Shown here: positions 25,981 through 37,324 of the stretch, piece by piece
How the letters are laid out: the number at the start of each line of letters is the position of its first letter
Numbering within the stretch: the stretch's first letter is position 1
NCBI GenBank assembly: GCA_024195265.1
Contig: JAJLRJ010000010.1
Coordinates: 3,072,135-3,136,134 of the forward strand
Length of the DNA: 64,000 nt
Source: Dendrophyllia cribrosa
Lineage: Eukaryota; Cnidaria; Anthozoa; Scleractinia; Dendrophylliidae
Reading direction: 5' to 3'
Translations under genes and position numbers: made by a program
The notes under the pieces: model-generated
Told to the model about the DNA's origin: nothing
Database searches by the model: none
What the model saw: only the letters and a program-made list of their open reading frames with translations

Positions 25981-26376
25981 ATGGCACAAACACCTGATCC
26001 CAATGGCAGAAACCTATACGAGATACTGAAGATATGGGTACCAACCCATGGAGTTATTAATATTTACCGAAAGCCCGGATCGACTGGAGGTATGAGCGAG
26101 TTAGAACGTGCACTGAAGTACTGATACGTGTGGACGTCCGTACTAACTCAGTGTTTTTCCTTCACAGAATACCACGTCGACAATGGCTTTCTGCTTGAAT
26201 CGCCCGTCAGTCGATACGGTGTGGAAAAGTTACGAGTGCTGGCTTCCCATGGAAGCGTTATTAACATAACAAGAGATAATAACGTCCCTGCTCGGCAGAA
26301 CAAGTACACCATTGATCCACCAGGTTTAGCGGTGGATCAGTCCGAAGTATGGGTGGACAACGCTAGGCGTTGGTAA
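25981..26376 (+). CDS. cluster gene A: unrecognised small protein, exons 2 and 3 fused
   Basis: Exon 1 (25981-26089, 36 codons plus one base) encodes MAQTPDPNGRNLYEILKIWV..., with a gtatga donor in phase 1. Exon 2 (26168-26376) opens EYHVDNGFL, the family pattern at this position, and runs on without an intron through a segment matching exon 3 of other members, to a TAA at 26374. Total about 105 aa. A gtaagt donor overlaps the stop codon (26373); if used, the exon ends in TG and the next exon, from 26826 after ttgcag, starts with A, so a TGA stop is rebuilt at the same place. The downstream exon holds a tandem duplication of about 60 bp and a poly(A) signal near 26972. The sequence is the most diverged of the cluster; A marks its left edge. 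Confidence 0.75.
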
Positions 26377-26504
26377 GTACGCGTGCTCTTCTTATTCCAT
26401 GTTTACCTCTGAGAGTTCTTAAGTACAAACGCAAAACCTTTTAAAAGGTAAATCGTTAAAAATTTTGACTTGGGGATTTTTCCGTACAATTTAAAGTTCG
26501 AATC

Positions 26505-26590
26505 CACCTCTTACAGCTTAATAAACAGTGTCACAGGCAAGTACTGTTTAATAGCCTTCATTTAAGGATTTCAACCAGACTCAAAACTTA
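26505..26590 (+). repeat. decayed partial Rep106 unit in the 3' UTR intron of gene A
   Basis: Reads ataaacagtgtcacaggcaa and actgtttaatagccttcatt, a diverged version of the unit. Confidence 0.75.
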
Positions 26591-26837
26591 AGCTGTATGG
26601 TTACAAAATGGTCGAAAGATAAATAACGCGATTCCAATAGGCGTTAAGCGTCTTCGGAAAATTTTATTCTTCTAATAGTGGGCGATGGTAAGTCGATTAC
26701 TTGTAAATTGAGAAAGAAAAGAGACTCTCACAGTCGGAAAGCTTAGTATCTAGAAAGTAAATGATCGATAGTAAACAACTGAATTTTGACTGAAAATAAT
26801 TCATTCTTTTCTCTCTTTATTGCAGACTGCTCGAGAT

Positions 26838-26960
26838 GCCAGCCCTTATCAAGCAAGGCAAAGATTTTTAAAACTGTACATTTAATTGAATTTTTGCAGC
26901 CCTTATCAAGCAAGGCAAAGCAAGGCAAAGATTTTTAAAACCGTACATTTAATTGAATTT
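26838..26960 (+). repeat. two-copy tandem duplication in the gene A 3' UTR exon
   Basis: Two copies, the second at 26898, share cccttatcaagcaaggcaaa and acatttaattgaatttttgc; the second also carries an extra gcaaggcaaa. Confidence 0.85.
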
Positions 26961-27054
26961 TTGCAATGCACAATAAAATTCATTATTTACTTCTGAAATT
27001 CGTCTGTTCGTTTTATGAGTTATCTTGCTTTCCAGACTGTGTGCTCAAATCTTC

Positions 27055-27485
27055 CCCTGAGCGCCATTTTGTCCAGCCTACGCATGAACGAACGACGCTG
27101 GTGAAACCTCAACAATTACGGAAAGCACTACCTGGTTGTATCATATCTATTACCCTAAGTGTTCAAAAATAGATCATGACGCAAAACAATCGCGCCATTT
27201 TGTGCAGCCTGCGCATACGCGAACGACGTAACTCTTTGGGAATTCGACAAGCGCTAAAGACAGCATTTCGAGTGAAGCCTCAGCAAATGACGATAGCACT
27301 ACCTTGTTGTATCATATCTATTCCCCTAAGTGTTCAAAAATAGACCATGATGCAAGCATTTGCGCCATTTTGTACATCATACGCATGAGCGAACGTCGTA
27401 TTTCTATGCGCATTCGACAAGCGCCAAGGAAAACATTTCCGGTGAAACCTCAACAATTAACGAAGGTGCTAGCTGGCTGTATCAT
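27055..27485 (+). repeat. 172-bp unit repeated about 2.5 times in the 5' flank of gene B
   Basis: Landmarks gcgccattttgt, gcgaacgacgt, tgaaacctcaacaatt and gtatcatatctatt recur with a spacing near 172 bp (for example 27104, 27276, 27447). The last copy runs to within about 15 bases of the gene B start codon, so the duplication has multiplied the promoter-proximal region. Confidence 0.85.
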
Positions 27486-27499
27486 ATTTTATTTTCAAA

Positions 27500-27959
27500 A
27501 TGGAGAATGACGAACCAGAATATACTGAATACTGTGAGGCAGTTAGGATAGGAAAAAACGGCAAAGAAGCTGAAGTAACAATATTCGGCACATCATCACA
27601 GAAACGTTCGTGTAGCTTGTGGTGGACGAGTAGTTCGTAATGTGAATGAGTACCAGTAAGAAATATTGTGTTGGCTTTTTATTTCTTTAGAATTCCACGT
27701 TCACAACGGATTCTTAGCAGAGAAGAAAAGAAAAGTGTCGTACGGCAGATGGTATTTTAGTTTGAAAATCGTTACTCCAGGAGGAAAGATCATCTTTGTT
27801 CGCCGATACGATGGACCCAGTGGTAAAGGTGAATTCCTACTGAATTATTTCACTGTATGCAAGAAAAATGTATATGTATTAACATTTGTTATTATTTTGG
27901 TAGAGTATGTTGTAGAATCGTCCGGATACTGGCTAGAGCAAAATGACGTCTTTTTCTAA
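27500..27959 (+). CDS. cluster gene B: unrecognised small protein, 97 aa
   Basis: Exon 1 (27500-27605) encodes MENDEPEYTEYCEAVRIG..., an acidic start followed by the VxIG motif and an AEVTIF strand; its donor gttcgt is weak but keeps phase 1. Exon 2 (27691-27822) reads EFHVHNGFL to VRRYDGPSG; donor gtaaag. Exon 3 (27904-27959) reads EYVVESSGYWLEQ and ends at TAA. A gtaagt donor follows six bases after the stop, with the 3' UTR exon from 28545 and a poly(A) signal near 28690. There are no cysteine pairs, signal peptide or membrane segment, so a cytoplasmic or nuclear protein is likely. All exon joins are phase 1. Confidence 0.85.
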
Positions 27960-28074
27960 AACGCGGTAAGTTTGCTTTGTAACGGAACTCTCTTCAATAT
28001 ACCTCATGTCATTTGTCATTTTAGCAGACAAACAACCGATACTGCTAGAAAGAGCATCTTTAAATTAACAAACC

Positions 28075-28265
28075 TTGTAAAACTGAGTGTTATACCTTGC
28101 TTAGAAGCGGAGATATAGGTCAGTGAATGAGAGATGTTTTTATGGCGGTACACAAATCTTGCATACGATTTTCGTTCCGCCATACACGAGACGTCTGTAA
28201 AAAATTAAAAGTTCACCCACCTATATCTTCGCTTGCAAAGAAGACGTAACGCTCAAATTTTACTG
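28075..28265. mobile_element. imperfect foldback element in the gene B 3' UTR intron
   Basis: The left arm gcggagatataggt and right arm acctatatcttcgc pair, with further imperfect pairing outward to gtaaaa/ttttac. Probably an old MITE. Confidence 0.6.
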
Positions 28266-29122
28266 ACTTGCTTCTTTTAAGGTGTTCTTACTGGTAGCAT
28301 CGATAGGTTTTCTGTACGAGCAAAAATTACAACTTTAGAAAAACTACTGGGTGGTCTGTAATGTTCCCGCGCAAGCGTCTGTTTGTGTGCATTGATTTAT
28401 GCTTTAGCATCTGAAAGCGACTATATGATGAATTGAGTTCAAACCTGTTGTGATTAAAGACTACTACCAACAAAGCTAAAAGTTTCTCGTGCTAATTAAC
28501 TTAACGGTGAGCTGATGCAGACTGTTGTTTCCTTCGTATTGCAGCATGTTATGGATAAATTTTTCACGCGTGCCAAGACGAAAGCAGTGCAGTTGAAGAA
28601 CTTGAACACAGACGATGGAATGTTTGAACGCGATACCTCTTTTTTTTTTACTGTATCAAAATTTCAACAATTATCTTTACAATTCAAGAAATAAAAATAT
28701 CTGTTATCCTTCAACCTTGTGTGTCAAAGCGTCCTAAAATCCCCGAGCTTGTCCTTCAGTGTCCTTCAGTGTGATCCAAATTAGTTTTCTCTTTACATGG
28801 GCTTCTTAAAATAGCAAGTCAGTCATATTGACGCAAGGCGCCTCACTGGAGACAACAATCTAAAGTTAGGATTTGACTAGTTAACTTGATATCAGCGACA
28901 CACTTGACAACGCCATTGGTAATTGTTTCATATACGCTGGTTTAAGCGATAAATAATAAACGATTTTTATATTTCAAATTAGCGCATAGGCCATCAAATT
29001 GAAATACACACGCGCGAGAAATTCGCGAGAGTATAACGCTATCCACGCAGACCAAAGCTAGGTTCGAGCGAGAAGGGTTCATACACAACAGTTTATCACT
29101 AAGGCACCTTCAAATCGACAAC

Positions 29123-29614
29123 ATGACAGATTACGATCCACCCGAGCCTTTTAATGCATTCTACGAAATCGTGAAAGTTGGAAGAAAGTGGCACTTGATT
29201 CCAGATGTCAAAATTTACTACATATCTCAAACTAGGAGTAAGTGCACTTAAATGATTTTCTGAAGACTACGACGGTAGGTGATCAAATTATCCTGATTGT
29301 AACCAATTATTTTTTTGATTTTCTCGCTGCTATCAAAGAGTTCAAAGTTAAAGGTGGCTGTAAAGTCAAAAAGACTTCAAACGAAAACTATCAAGAAATA
29401 AAGATTGTTCTGGATGACTACGAAGACAAGGTTTTTGAAATCAGACGTGACAAACGAGGAGGTAAATTATGATTCAAGAGATGTGTTCGAGGTTTATAAT
29501 TAAGAACTACAGTCATGCAACTTTTATCTCTCGTGCTTCTCAATTTGTGTTATAGAATACAGAGTAATCACTGATGGATATTGGAAATCTAAAGTAAAGA
29601 AATGTGCAGTTTGA
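29123..29614 (+). CDS. cluster gene C: unrecognised small protein, 98 aa
   Basis: Exon 1 (29123-29237) encodes MTDYDPPEPFNAFYEIVKVG..., then the variable loop RKWHLIP and a DVKIYY strand; donor gtaagt. Exon 2 (29339-29461) reads FKVKGGCKVKKTS to FEIRRDKRGG; donor gtaaat. Exon 3 (29556-29614) reads EYRVITDGYWKSKVKKCAV and stops at TGA. A 3' UTR intron begins eight bases later, and the last exon from 29956 carries AATAAA near 30056. The clean EIVKVG, FKVxGG and RRxxxGG pattern makes C a good type member. The acidic N-terminus and basic C-terminus are typical of the family. Function unknown. Confidence 0.88.
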
Positions 29615-30324
29615 GAGCAAGGTAAATACATTTGAATGACAATTGTTTTTATCTTTTAATTTCACGTGAATAAAATGGTGCAACAATCTTGGTGTGGCGT
29701 GCGCGCATATATAGCGTATTTCCAGTACTAACAGACAGCAAGGATACCCTAATTACACATTTAAGTTACTTTCGTTGTATGAAATGACAAAAACATAGCT
29801 CTTATAACAGTCAAATAAATTGATTTATTAAGTAAAAATATCTCGCCTGGACTGGCATCATTTGCCAACTTATTCACATCTTGAACTCTTAATATGCCAT
29901 GAATGTCATACTTTCAGTACGCAAACTAACAACTACCTGTTTATTTTTATTACAGAACACAAGAGGATGACAAAATGAATTGTGCACCACAGTAGATGAA
30001 AGTAGAATTTATTCTGGACGAACGCTATTTGCAAATATACCCGTGTAGTCAATGTAATAAAGATCCACTGTCAATATAATAAAGATAAACAACTGTGCTT
30101 GTCACTGCGATAAAATGATTTGCTGTTTAATAAAGATGGCTAATTTTCAAACTTTCGGCGAGGTTGTTATCCCGGATTATGTTGAAATGTTGCAGATGCC
30201 TTCGAAGGCTGAGCATGATCAAAGTGAAATTCTCACTACCCCTGTTTTACTTCAATGGTAATAATTGATGCTTGGCGAGTTTTGACAGTTTGTGTACGGA
30301 ACGGAATGTTTGTATAAGCATCAA

Positions 30325-30352
30325 TCACCCCTCCCCCCCCCCCCCCCCCCCC
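30325..30352. repeat. poly-C tract upstream of gene D
   Basis: C run of about 20 bases, 370-400 bp before the D start codon. The duplicate gene M has the same tract at the same distance (48588-48608). Confidence 0.9.
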
Positions 30353-30685
30353 ATATCATGAACAGCGGCTAAAATACTCTCTAATAAATACTGAAAAAGT
30401 GCGCACATTAGCAGAGAACACAATGTGCACTTAGAATAGAAATACGTCGGTAAAAACTTAGATATGAAAAATAGTGTGCCCCCGATACAAACAATATGAA
30501 AGAGGTGACCCATGTAAACAAGTCATTGGTTCTTTCTCCCGTCGCATATCCTGTCTCGAGCCACAAATAATAGATATTGTTTCAAGTAGAGCGCACAAAC
30601 TTAGACGCGTGGGCGTGCGAAGAAACGCGCGAGAGAATAACGCAACAGACACTGAAATAAGCAAGGTTCTCGCAAGCGGTAGCGC

Positions 30686-30693
30686 TATAAATA
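30686..30693 (+). promoter_or_regulatory. TATA box of gene D
   Basis: Sequence tataaata, 38 bases before the start codon, implies a very short 5' UTR. The duplicate gene M has an identical box at the same distance. Most other cluster promoters show no comparable box. Confidence 0.7.
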
Positions 30694-30723
30694 CACAGCA
30701 GTTTACTTTCTAATTTGTTGGAA

Positions 30724-31463
30724 ATGTCAGGAAACCAAACTCGCGATCCTGATTATACTTTCTTCGAAATTGTACACGTTGGAAGGGATTGGCACTGGTC
30801 TCATGATGTAACAATATACTACATATCTCAGAATATGGGTACGTTTCACAGACATTTTTCATCCAGCTTAAATATGTTCACCCTTTGAACTTATCAAAAT
30901 ACAAACACAATCAAGGTGAAGTACTGCTCAGTAGCTTGTATTTGAATGGTCACACCGTAGGATTTCATCCACAGAGTCAAAAGTTAGAATCACCTTGTAC
31001 AGTATAATAAACAGTACCACAGGAAAGTACTGCTCAATAGCTTTTATTTGAATGGTCACACTTTAGGATTTCATCCAGACTCAAAAGCTCTGTTCACAAT
31101 ACATTCACTTAGCGGATGGTTTGACTCTGAGAGTGAAATGTTATTATTCAGACGGTATAATTCCATTGAACTCTGTTTCCATTCTCTTTAGAATTTAAAG
31201 TTCTTGGCGGCTGTATAGTAAAGGATACTTCATCGGGGAACTATCTTCAAAAAAAGATAGTCATGCTTGAACATGAAGACAGGGTTTTTGAAATAAGACG
31301 AAACAAAGGAGGAGGTAAACAATCGGAGACATTTTTGACGTTCACGTTTTCTGGTTTCTATAATAAGACTATTTGCCTTATAAGTCCCGCGTTTTGTTTT
31401 TCAGTATACAAGATGATCACTGACGGATACTGGGTATCTAAATCAACTAAATTTCGAGTTTAA
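30724..31463 (+). CDS. cluster gene D: unrecognised small protein, 98 aa
   Basis: Exon 1 (30724-30838) encodes MSGNQTRDPDYTFFEIVHVG..., loop RDWHWSH, strand DVTIYY; donor gtacgt. Exon 2 (31192-31314) reads EFKVLGGCIVKDTS to FEIRRNKGGG; donor gtaaac. Exon 3 (31405-31463) reads VYKMITDGYWVSKSTKFRV and ends at TAA. The 3' UTR intron starts seven bases after the stop; the terminal exon begins at 32141. Intron 1 holds about 1.7 Rep106 units. Closest in pattern to C; duplicated as M. The D/M pair differs strongly in exon 1 despite near-identical promoters (see findings). Confidence 0.88.
30915..31090 (+). repeat. Rep106, about 1.7 units in intron 1 of gene D
   Basis: Plus orientation; one full unit and part of another. 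Unlike other members, here the repeat is in intron 1. Confidence 0.9.
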
Positions 31464-31499
31464 AAGTAAGGTAGGATCATTTCACTCGTTATTAAACTC

Positions 31500-31760
31500 G
31501 AGCGCTTACATAAGCGCAAGTATAAAGCCTAATTTTCATTAGCGACATAAGCATAAGTGGACGCATAACAGCGCTTATGTCCAGTGAAAACGGGTTCGAC
31601 ATAAGAATAGGCATAAACACAAGCATAAGCATCAATCTTAAGCTTAATGTTCGTTTTCACTTGACGCAAATTCGTATGCTTTCGACCAGGCTTCAAGGAT
31701 CTTATGGCATCGTGAAAACGGGAACGACGCAAGCGCCAGCATAAGCTCAAGAGTAATCAT
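31500..31760. mobile_element. CATAAG-rich element in the 3' UTR intron of gene D
   Basis: Dense in cataagc and its reverse complement, with paired words such as cataagcgc and gcgcttatg, and gtgaaaacg at both ends of the core. Probably a decayed foldback element; a weaker version is in the M intron near 49735-49870. Confidence 0.5.
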
Positions 31761-32650
31761 CGAAACGTTTCCTTTTTCTTTTGCTTTCGCCGGCTATTGT
31801 TCGTGCTCAATTGACTCGAATCTCTGATGCTCGCGGTTGGGTTAATAGCGAAAACCAGGTTATAGTTCCTGTTATTTCAAGGTAATAAAGACGAGTAAAA
31901 GTTTCGTCTGAATTGTGTAGTCAGTTGCCGTAGTACCTGTGTTAACAGACAGCAAGAATCATCTAAGTGTTTTTAGATTGATGTAAACACTAGGTGGTCA
32001 ACTACTACAGAGACAAGAATTCTCAAATGCACAAATCGGTTAAAAGCGATTTAAATCGGTTAAAATCGTACGCGTATCTTCTTTGGGTTGTTATATGTTT
32101 AGTAGGTGCAATAACAATTACTTGTCCTTTTTTATCATAGATTGTATGCAGACAACCGAATGCCATGCTCCACAGTAGATATAAAAGTCACATGCATGTA
32201 ACGCCAAGAAAAATGGATTGAATTTGTTGTGCATAATTGTCAATAGCAAAGTTTTTTGTAATCAATGCATTAAATATCTATCATTTAATTGCAAACTGTG
32301 CCTGTCACTCTAATATTTTATAATTGACGATGCAATGAAGCAATATGATCAAACCGAAATTCTCATTTCCCCTGTTTTGTCTAATTCATTATATTATTAA
32401 ATCAGGTGCAAGTGTTTTGGAAGTCTTGGCTCATGTCAAAGATAGTGGCTAAAAATAATCTCTTACGAAACGCACAGAAGTGCGCACATTAACACAAGCC
32501 ACGACGCGCGGATAAAAATAAAATTATATGCGTGTAAACAATACGATGCGTCTACAGTGGTACGCGACGTGCGCGGTTATTTCTGTTCCAGAGCGGCAAA
32601 CAAAATATCAAGGACAAACTAGCTTCTTAATAATACACGACTGAAGAAAA

Positions 32651-33629
32651 ATGGGTGATGATGGATTCAATCCAGATGAGCCAGGATACGCTAAATATTG
32701 TGAAGTTATCCAAATAGGAATCGAAGACGACACTGCTGAGGTGACGCTCTTTTATACTCCAGAAAGAGGTCGGTTTTAGTGTATTTCCATTGCCTGTTTT
32801 ATGTACGATGTGTTTGTGAGATGATATAGCCGATAAAAGATGGAGATTCTTTCGTATCTGTAGAATTTCAAATCTCTAATGGATATGTGTCTGAAAACAA
32901 AGATGAGAGTAATTGTGGAAGACGATATCGCAGACTGAAGCTTGTTACTTCGAAGGCAAACGTCATAGATATCAGGAGATATTATGACAATGGAGGTACG
33001 TCTTGATAATCAAAATAGTAAAGCCCTTTCCACAAGCACACAAGCTAAAACGAGAGAAACAAATTCCAAATTTTAATTTTCAAGATAATACTGAAAAAGC
33101 GAATAAAACTACAGGAAAGTGCTGCTTTGAATCTTTCATTTGAATGGCCACACTTTAGGATTTCATCTACAGATTCAAAAGTTAGAATCGCCTTGTACAG
33201 CATAATAAACAGTTCTACAGGAAAGTACTGCTCAGTAGCTTTCATTTGAATGGTCACACTGTAGGATTTCATCCACAGACTAAAATTAGAACCACCTTGT
33301 ACAGCATAATAAACAGTACCACAGGAAAGTACTGCTCAATAGCTTTCATTTGAATGGTCACACTTTAGGATTTCATCCACAGATTCAAAAGTTAGAATCA
33401 CCTTGTACAGCATAATAAACAATACCACAGGAAATTACTTCTTAGTAGCTTTCATTTAATTGCTATACTTTAGCATTTTATAAGTTCGAACCATCTTGTG
33501 GAGCATATTTCCTTTTGCTTCGTCGTATTTGATTGAATCTTTAAACAATACCTTTCTCTTTTTGTAGAATACTACGTAGATGCCAACGGACAAAACTTCA
33601 ACTTTGAGGGGAGAAAAGTGAAGGTTTAA
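32651..33629 (+). CDS. cluster gene E: unrecognised small protein, 103 aa
   Basis: Exon 1 (32651-32768) encodes MGDDGFNPDEPGYAKYCEVI..., with an acidic loop IEDDTA and strand EVTLFY; donor gtcggt. Exon 2 (32864-32995) reads EFQISNGYVSENKD to DIRRYYDNGG; donor gtacgt. Exon 3 (33568-33629) reads EYYVDANGQNFNFEGRKVKV and ends at TAA; a gtaagt donor follows at once, with the terminal exon from 33890 and AATAAA near 33955. Intron 2 contains about four Rep106 units. Exons 1-2 are duplicated almost unchanged in gene N, whereas this exon 3 occurs only here. Confidence 0.88.
33095..33500 (+). repeat. Rep106 array, about 4 units in intron 2 of gene E
   Basis: Plus orientation; the last unit is decayed. 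The corresponding array in the duplicate gene N is much longer. Confidence 0.92.
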
Positions 33630-34481
33630 ATGTAAGTTAAGGTGATTCGTCAGCATTTTTAATTAATTTACTCCGCGCTTGTTATTCTTTTGAAAACGTT
33701 GAAAATAAGATTTGTTCTATCAACCTCGACCCGTATTTATATAACACCGAAGATACTGCGCGCGTTGCGATTCAAGTTTAAGTCCTATCGCGCATTAAAG
33801 GTATGCTCTATCCCATATAACACCTTGGTGTTTTTTCTCTATTCCCACATTAATCTCATTTTTGTGATTCTATTTCTAGAATCTCAAGTCTTCGGCGCTA
33901 GACAGGAGGGAAGAAATCGTGTGTTTAGTGTGATGTAGTGGTTTATGTTTAGAAAAATAAAGTTTCAATATATTGTCAACAAAGAAATTGTGTTAGTGTT
34001 TCTGCTTATAGATGTCCGTTCATTGAAGTGTTAAAATGTTCAGCTTTAATGAACAACTGCATGATAGAAGCATACCGTAAAATGTTGGTGTTAAGCCGCC
34101 CACCTCCCCCCTCTCTCTCCCCGCTTATAAGCCCCTCGGTTATGGGCCCATCCGTTTGGTAACGAACAATATTCCGGTTAAACTCCCTCCTATATATAAG
34201 CACCCCACAGTTCCTTAACAGCAATCCTTTACAGAAAATTGCACCAAATTAACTAGAACAACGCTTATTTATCACAATATTTTTTACTTGTCAGCCAAAA
34301 AACCCTTACGAAGTTGTATAAGCCCAGGACTTATAATCGGCACTTTACGGTATAACGAAATCTGACGCAATCATATTGCGCAAGGAGAGACAATTCTTTT
34401 GGTATTTAATTACTGAGCACCATCAAACCGCGCCAAATCTTGAACAACGTCTACTTCAAAACAGCCATATAATACGGCAAA

Positions 34482-34960
34482 ATGTCAGGACATGAAAATG
34501 AAGAGCCAAATCATCAGGATTACATTGACGTCGTAAACATAGGGGCAGACGAAGAAGATTCAGAAGTGACCATTTTCTATAGACCGCACAAAGGTTTGAC
34601 TTCGTCATTGTCCACGTTTTGGTCAGACTGCAACTTTTAATGCGCGATCTTATACAGTGTATCTCTGGTTATATTGCTAGGATTTAGAATTCTCGACGCT
34701 TATTTAGTGAGTAAAAAGCGAAGAACAAGACATGGAAGACACTACACTAAGTTGGATATCGTTTCTAAGAACGCGAATCGATTCGTAATTCGCCGATATG
34801 ACAACGGAGGTACGTAGAGTGATCAACGAGAAAGGTTTTAATTAGAGTATTCAAGGAAAGTTACTTTTAAAATCACTGTCGTATTTTAACAATCTTAGAT
34901 TACCATTTGGAGGATGACGACGGTTTTTGGATGGAAAATGAGCGTGTCGACCTCGATTAA
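34482..34960 (+). CDS. cluster gene F: unrecognised small protein, 100 aa
   Basis: Exon 1 (34482-34593) encodes MSGHENEEPNHQDYIDVVNI..., an acidic loop ADEEDS and strand EVTIFY; donor gtttga. Exon 2 (34681-34809) reads GFRILDAYLVSKKRRTRHG to FVIRRYDNGG; it is strongly basic in its middle. Exon 3 (34899-34960) reads DYHLEDDDGFWMENERVDLD and ends at TAA. The 3' UTR intron starts at 34967 and contains a MITE; the terminal exon begins at 35741 with AATAAA near 35824. No Rep106 in intron 2. Nearly identical to K: of about seven coding differences only one changes a residue, so both copies appear to be kept by purifying selection. Confidence 0.88.
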
Positions 34961-35293
34961 ATTCAGGTGGATAATTCTTAAAATTGTCATTTTCTGCGAG
35001 TGGCTTGCACAATCCTACACTAAGAAGTGCGCACAAATTAACCGTTATAAATAAAATCGCGGAAGATTACAAATTAACAACGCCCACGTGGTCCAACGTT
35101 TACTCGATATGGGATTACGATGCTTGAAAAGAGTTTGGTTAGTTTTTGTTGCCGGCAACCTTCACACGGGAAAAGAACAAGCGTGTTTAGAAAACCACAA
35201 TAACCAAATTGGAACACACTTGTCTAGCAACTGCATTATCGTGTACTATGTTTAAAAAATAAATAACTGTGTGCGTTATAAGAAAATCCACTA

Positions 35294-35594
35294 AAGGCCC
35301 GTTTACACAGACGATTTTTTGTGCAACTTTTGTCGTGCGCAAGTTGCATCTTCAAATCGTGTTTGTAAACTAGCGGCGATTTCAGTGGGATTTGGGCGTG
35401 ATTTGTCGCGCAATGTCGCAGAGGTTTCGAACATGTTCGAATCCAACTTGCAACTTGACGGAGATATTTGGGAAAATACAGGAAATGTCGCACCCGAATC
35501 GCACAGAAATCGCCGCTAGTTTACACTTGCTGTAAAAGTTACATTGGAGAGCGCGACAAAAATCGCATCAAAAATTGCACGTGTAAATAGGCCT
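35294..35594. mobile_element. MITE copy 1 in the gene F 3' UTR intron
   Basis: About 300 bp with inverted ends (aggcccgtttacac and gtgtaaataggcct). Nearly identical copy at 45018-45318 and a left-truncated copy at 40440-40716. Internal aactagcggcgattt and tcgccgctagttt words also pair. Confidence 0.85.
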
Positions 35595-36013
35595 AAATTT
35601 AATATTCACTTCACCACGCGCGCCACACATATCTCGCATTACAGGCTGACATTACATCAAAGTGCGTGCTATAGATATCCGCCGTTGGATAAATGCGTAA
35701 TATAATGCAAGCGTTCTTTCTTTCTTTTTTCCTGATACAGACCTCCATAGGTCAAGGACGACCTAAGTTCCCAAGACCAAGCAAAAAGTCATAAAAACTA
35801 ATTCAACGAGTTGAATAATGTAAAATAAATTTTTACGGGACTGCAAATAAAAAAAAATAGGACTTTCATACAAGTGTCTGAATTTACCTTGTAAACACAA
35901 TGTTTATGAAGTATTGATCAAAGATAAGGCAGATAGGTGCCATTGTAGCAATGACTCCGTGAATGCTATGCTAAGTCGATAATATGCAGATAAAAACACT
36001 CAAGAGAAACTAG

Positions 36014-36070
36014 GCTGCTCAAAATCGGTTCTCTCCCTAGCTATTACCCCGCCCACTGAACTTCAATGAC
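36014..36070 (+). promoter_or_regulatory. conserved promoter module of gene G
   Basis: Matches tcaaaatcggttctctccct plus ccgcccactgaacttcaatg. About 220 bp before the ATG. A second conserved block with tagcgaagcagctttct lies about 100 bp further on. Confidence 0.7.
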
Positions 36071-36233
36071 ACCATGAAAGTTTCTCAAAAGACACAATTT
36101 GAATTAATTTTCGCCTAGCGAAGCAGCTTTCTAGAATAAATCTGGGACGCAAAAACAGTGATACCTTGAGACTTCTGCTAAGCACAGCATCAAATTATTT
36201 TGAAACTGATCTAGAATTTAACGAAGTAAAAGA

Positions 36234-37324
36234 ATGCAGCCTCCAGATCCTAACAAACCGTTCGTGGAAGTTGTAGACGTTGGTACAACTTGTTACGGCA
36301 AGGATTTTACGCTTAGATACACACCTTCAAGTAAAGGTCAGTTTTCTATATAGTTTCGCTTTGCAGACACAATTTTAAGGTGCTACAGTTAAGCTTACTC
36401 CTGTTTAGATATCCAAGTGGATGGTGGAAACTTGAAAGAGAAATCTACCATGGAAACAGCTATCACGATAACAGTTGAGTCTCACAAAGGAGGCACTTAC
36501 ACCATCACTCGTCAGAAACTAGGAGGTAAATATTGAATTCAATCGTTTTGACTCCTAATACAGACCAAACTCCAGATAAAAAAAAAACATTGTTTTGTAT
36601 AGTTGTGAAAAACAAACAGTGTCATAGGAAAGAACGGCTAACAAGGTTTCATTTGAATGTAAAATCAGACAATTTTATTCACAGACTCGTTACAAGCAGC
36701 TTGTACAGCATAGTAAACAGCACCAAGAAAAGCACTGTTCAGTAGCTTTCATTTGAATGGTGACATTTAAAAATTTAATCTACAGACTCAAAAGTTAGAA
36801 CCACCTTGTACAGCATAATAAACAGCACCACAGGAAAGTACTGCTCAGTAGCTTCCATTTGAATCGTCACACTTTAGGATTTCATCCACAGACTCAAAAG
36901 TTAGACCCACCTTGTACAGCATAATAAACAGCACCACAGGAAAGTACTGCTCAGTAGCTTCCATTTGAATGGTCACACTTTAGGATTTCATCCACACACT
37001 CAAAAGTTAGAACCACCTTGTACAGCATAATAAACAGCACCACAGGAAAGTACTGCTCGGTAGCTTTCATTTGTTTGGTCACACTTTAAGATTTCATCCA
37101 CAGACTCAAAAGTTAAAACCACATTACACGACCCAAAGTTTGACTGTGTGTGTGAAAGGGTTATATTTATATTTCTGACCAGTGTGTGTTTGACAAGGGC
37201 CGCGTTGGATACCAAGACAACTCTTTTATCATCATTTATAATTGCTACTATAACGCAGAAACCAATGTTTGTTGCAGTATATGAAGCAAACTCTTGGTTC
37301 ACATGGGTAGACCGCCGCCAATAA
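36234..37324 (+). CDS. cluster gene G: unrecognised small protein, 88 aa
   Basis: Exon 1 (36234-36336) encodes MQPPDPNKPFVEVVDVG..., loop TTCYGK, strand DFTLRY; donor gtcagt. Exon 2 (36409-36525) reads DIQVDGGNLKEKS to YTITRQKLGG; donor gtaaat. Exon 3 (37278-37324) reads VYEANSWFTWVDRRQ and ends at TAA, followed five bases later by a gtaaga donor; terminal exon from 37632, AATAAA near 37765. Intron 2 holds about five Rep106 units. Founder-like member of the SWFTW subfamily (G, H, I, L, O and exon 3 of N). Confidence 0.88.
36600..37115 (+). repeat. Rep106 array, about 5 units in intron 2 of gene G
   Basis: Plus orientation, first unit decayed. It is followed by a unique stretch (tacacgacccaaagtttgac) that also marks intron 2 of H and N. 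Confidence 0.93.

Larger units (their letters stand above)
29700..33090 (+). repeat. segmental duplication, left copy (C tail - D - E)
   Basis: Matches 47957-51090 almost throughout: the terminal exon of gene C, the promoter and body of D, and exons 1-2 of E correspond to the C-like tail, M and N. Similarity is high in non-coding flanks and lower in D/M exon 1. Confidence 0.85.
34250..36560 (+). repeat. segmental duplication, left copy (F - G 5' part)
   Basis: Corresponds to 43978-46300 (K and the first two exons of L), including the MITE in the F/K 3' UTR intron. Coding exons of F and K are nearly identical. Confidence 0.88.

Noticed and set aside
36014..36070. Promoter module as a vertebrate-type interferon response element
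   Set aside because: The reverse strand contains gagaaaaccgatttt, which superficially recalls such elements, but the second GAAA half is missing, so the match is not good enough to claim.
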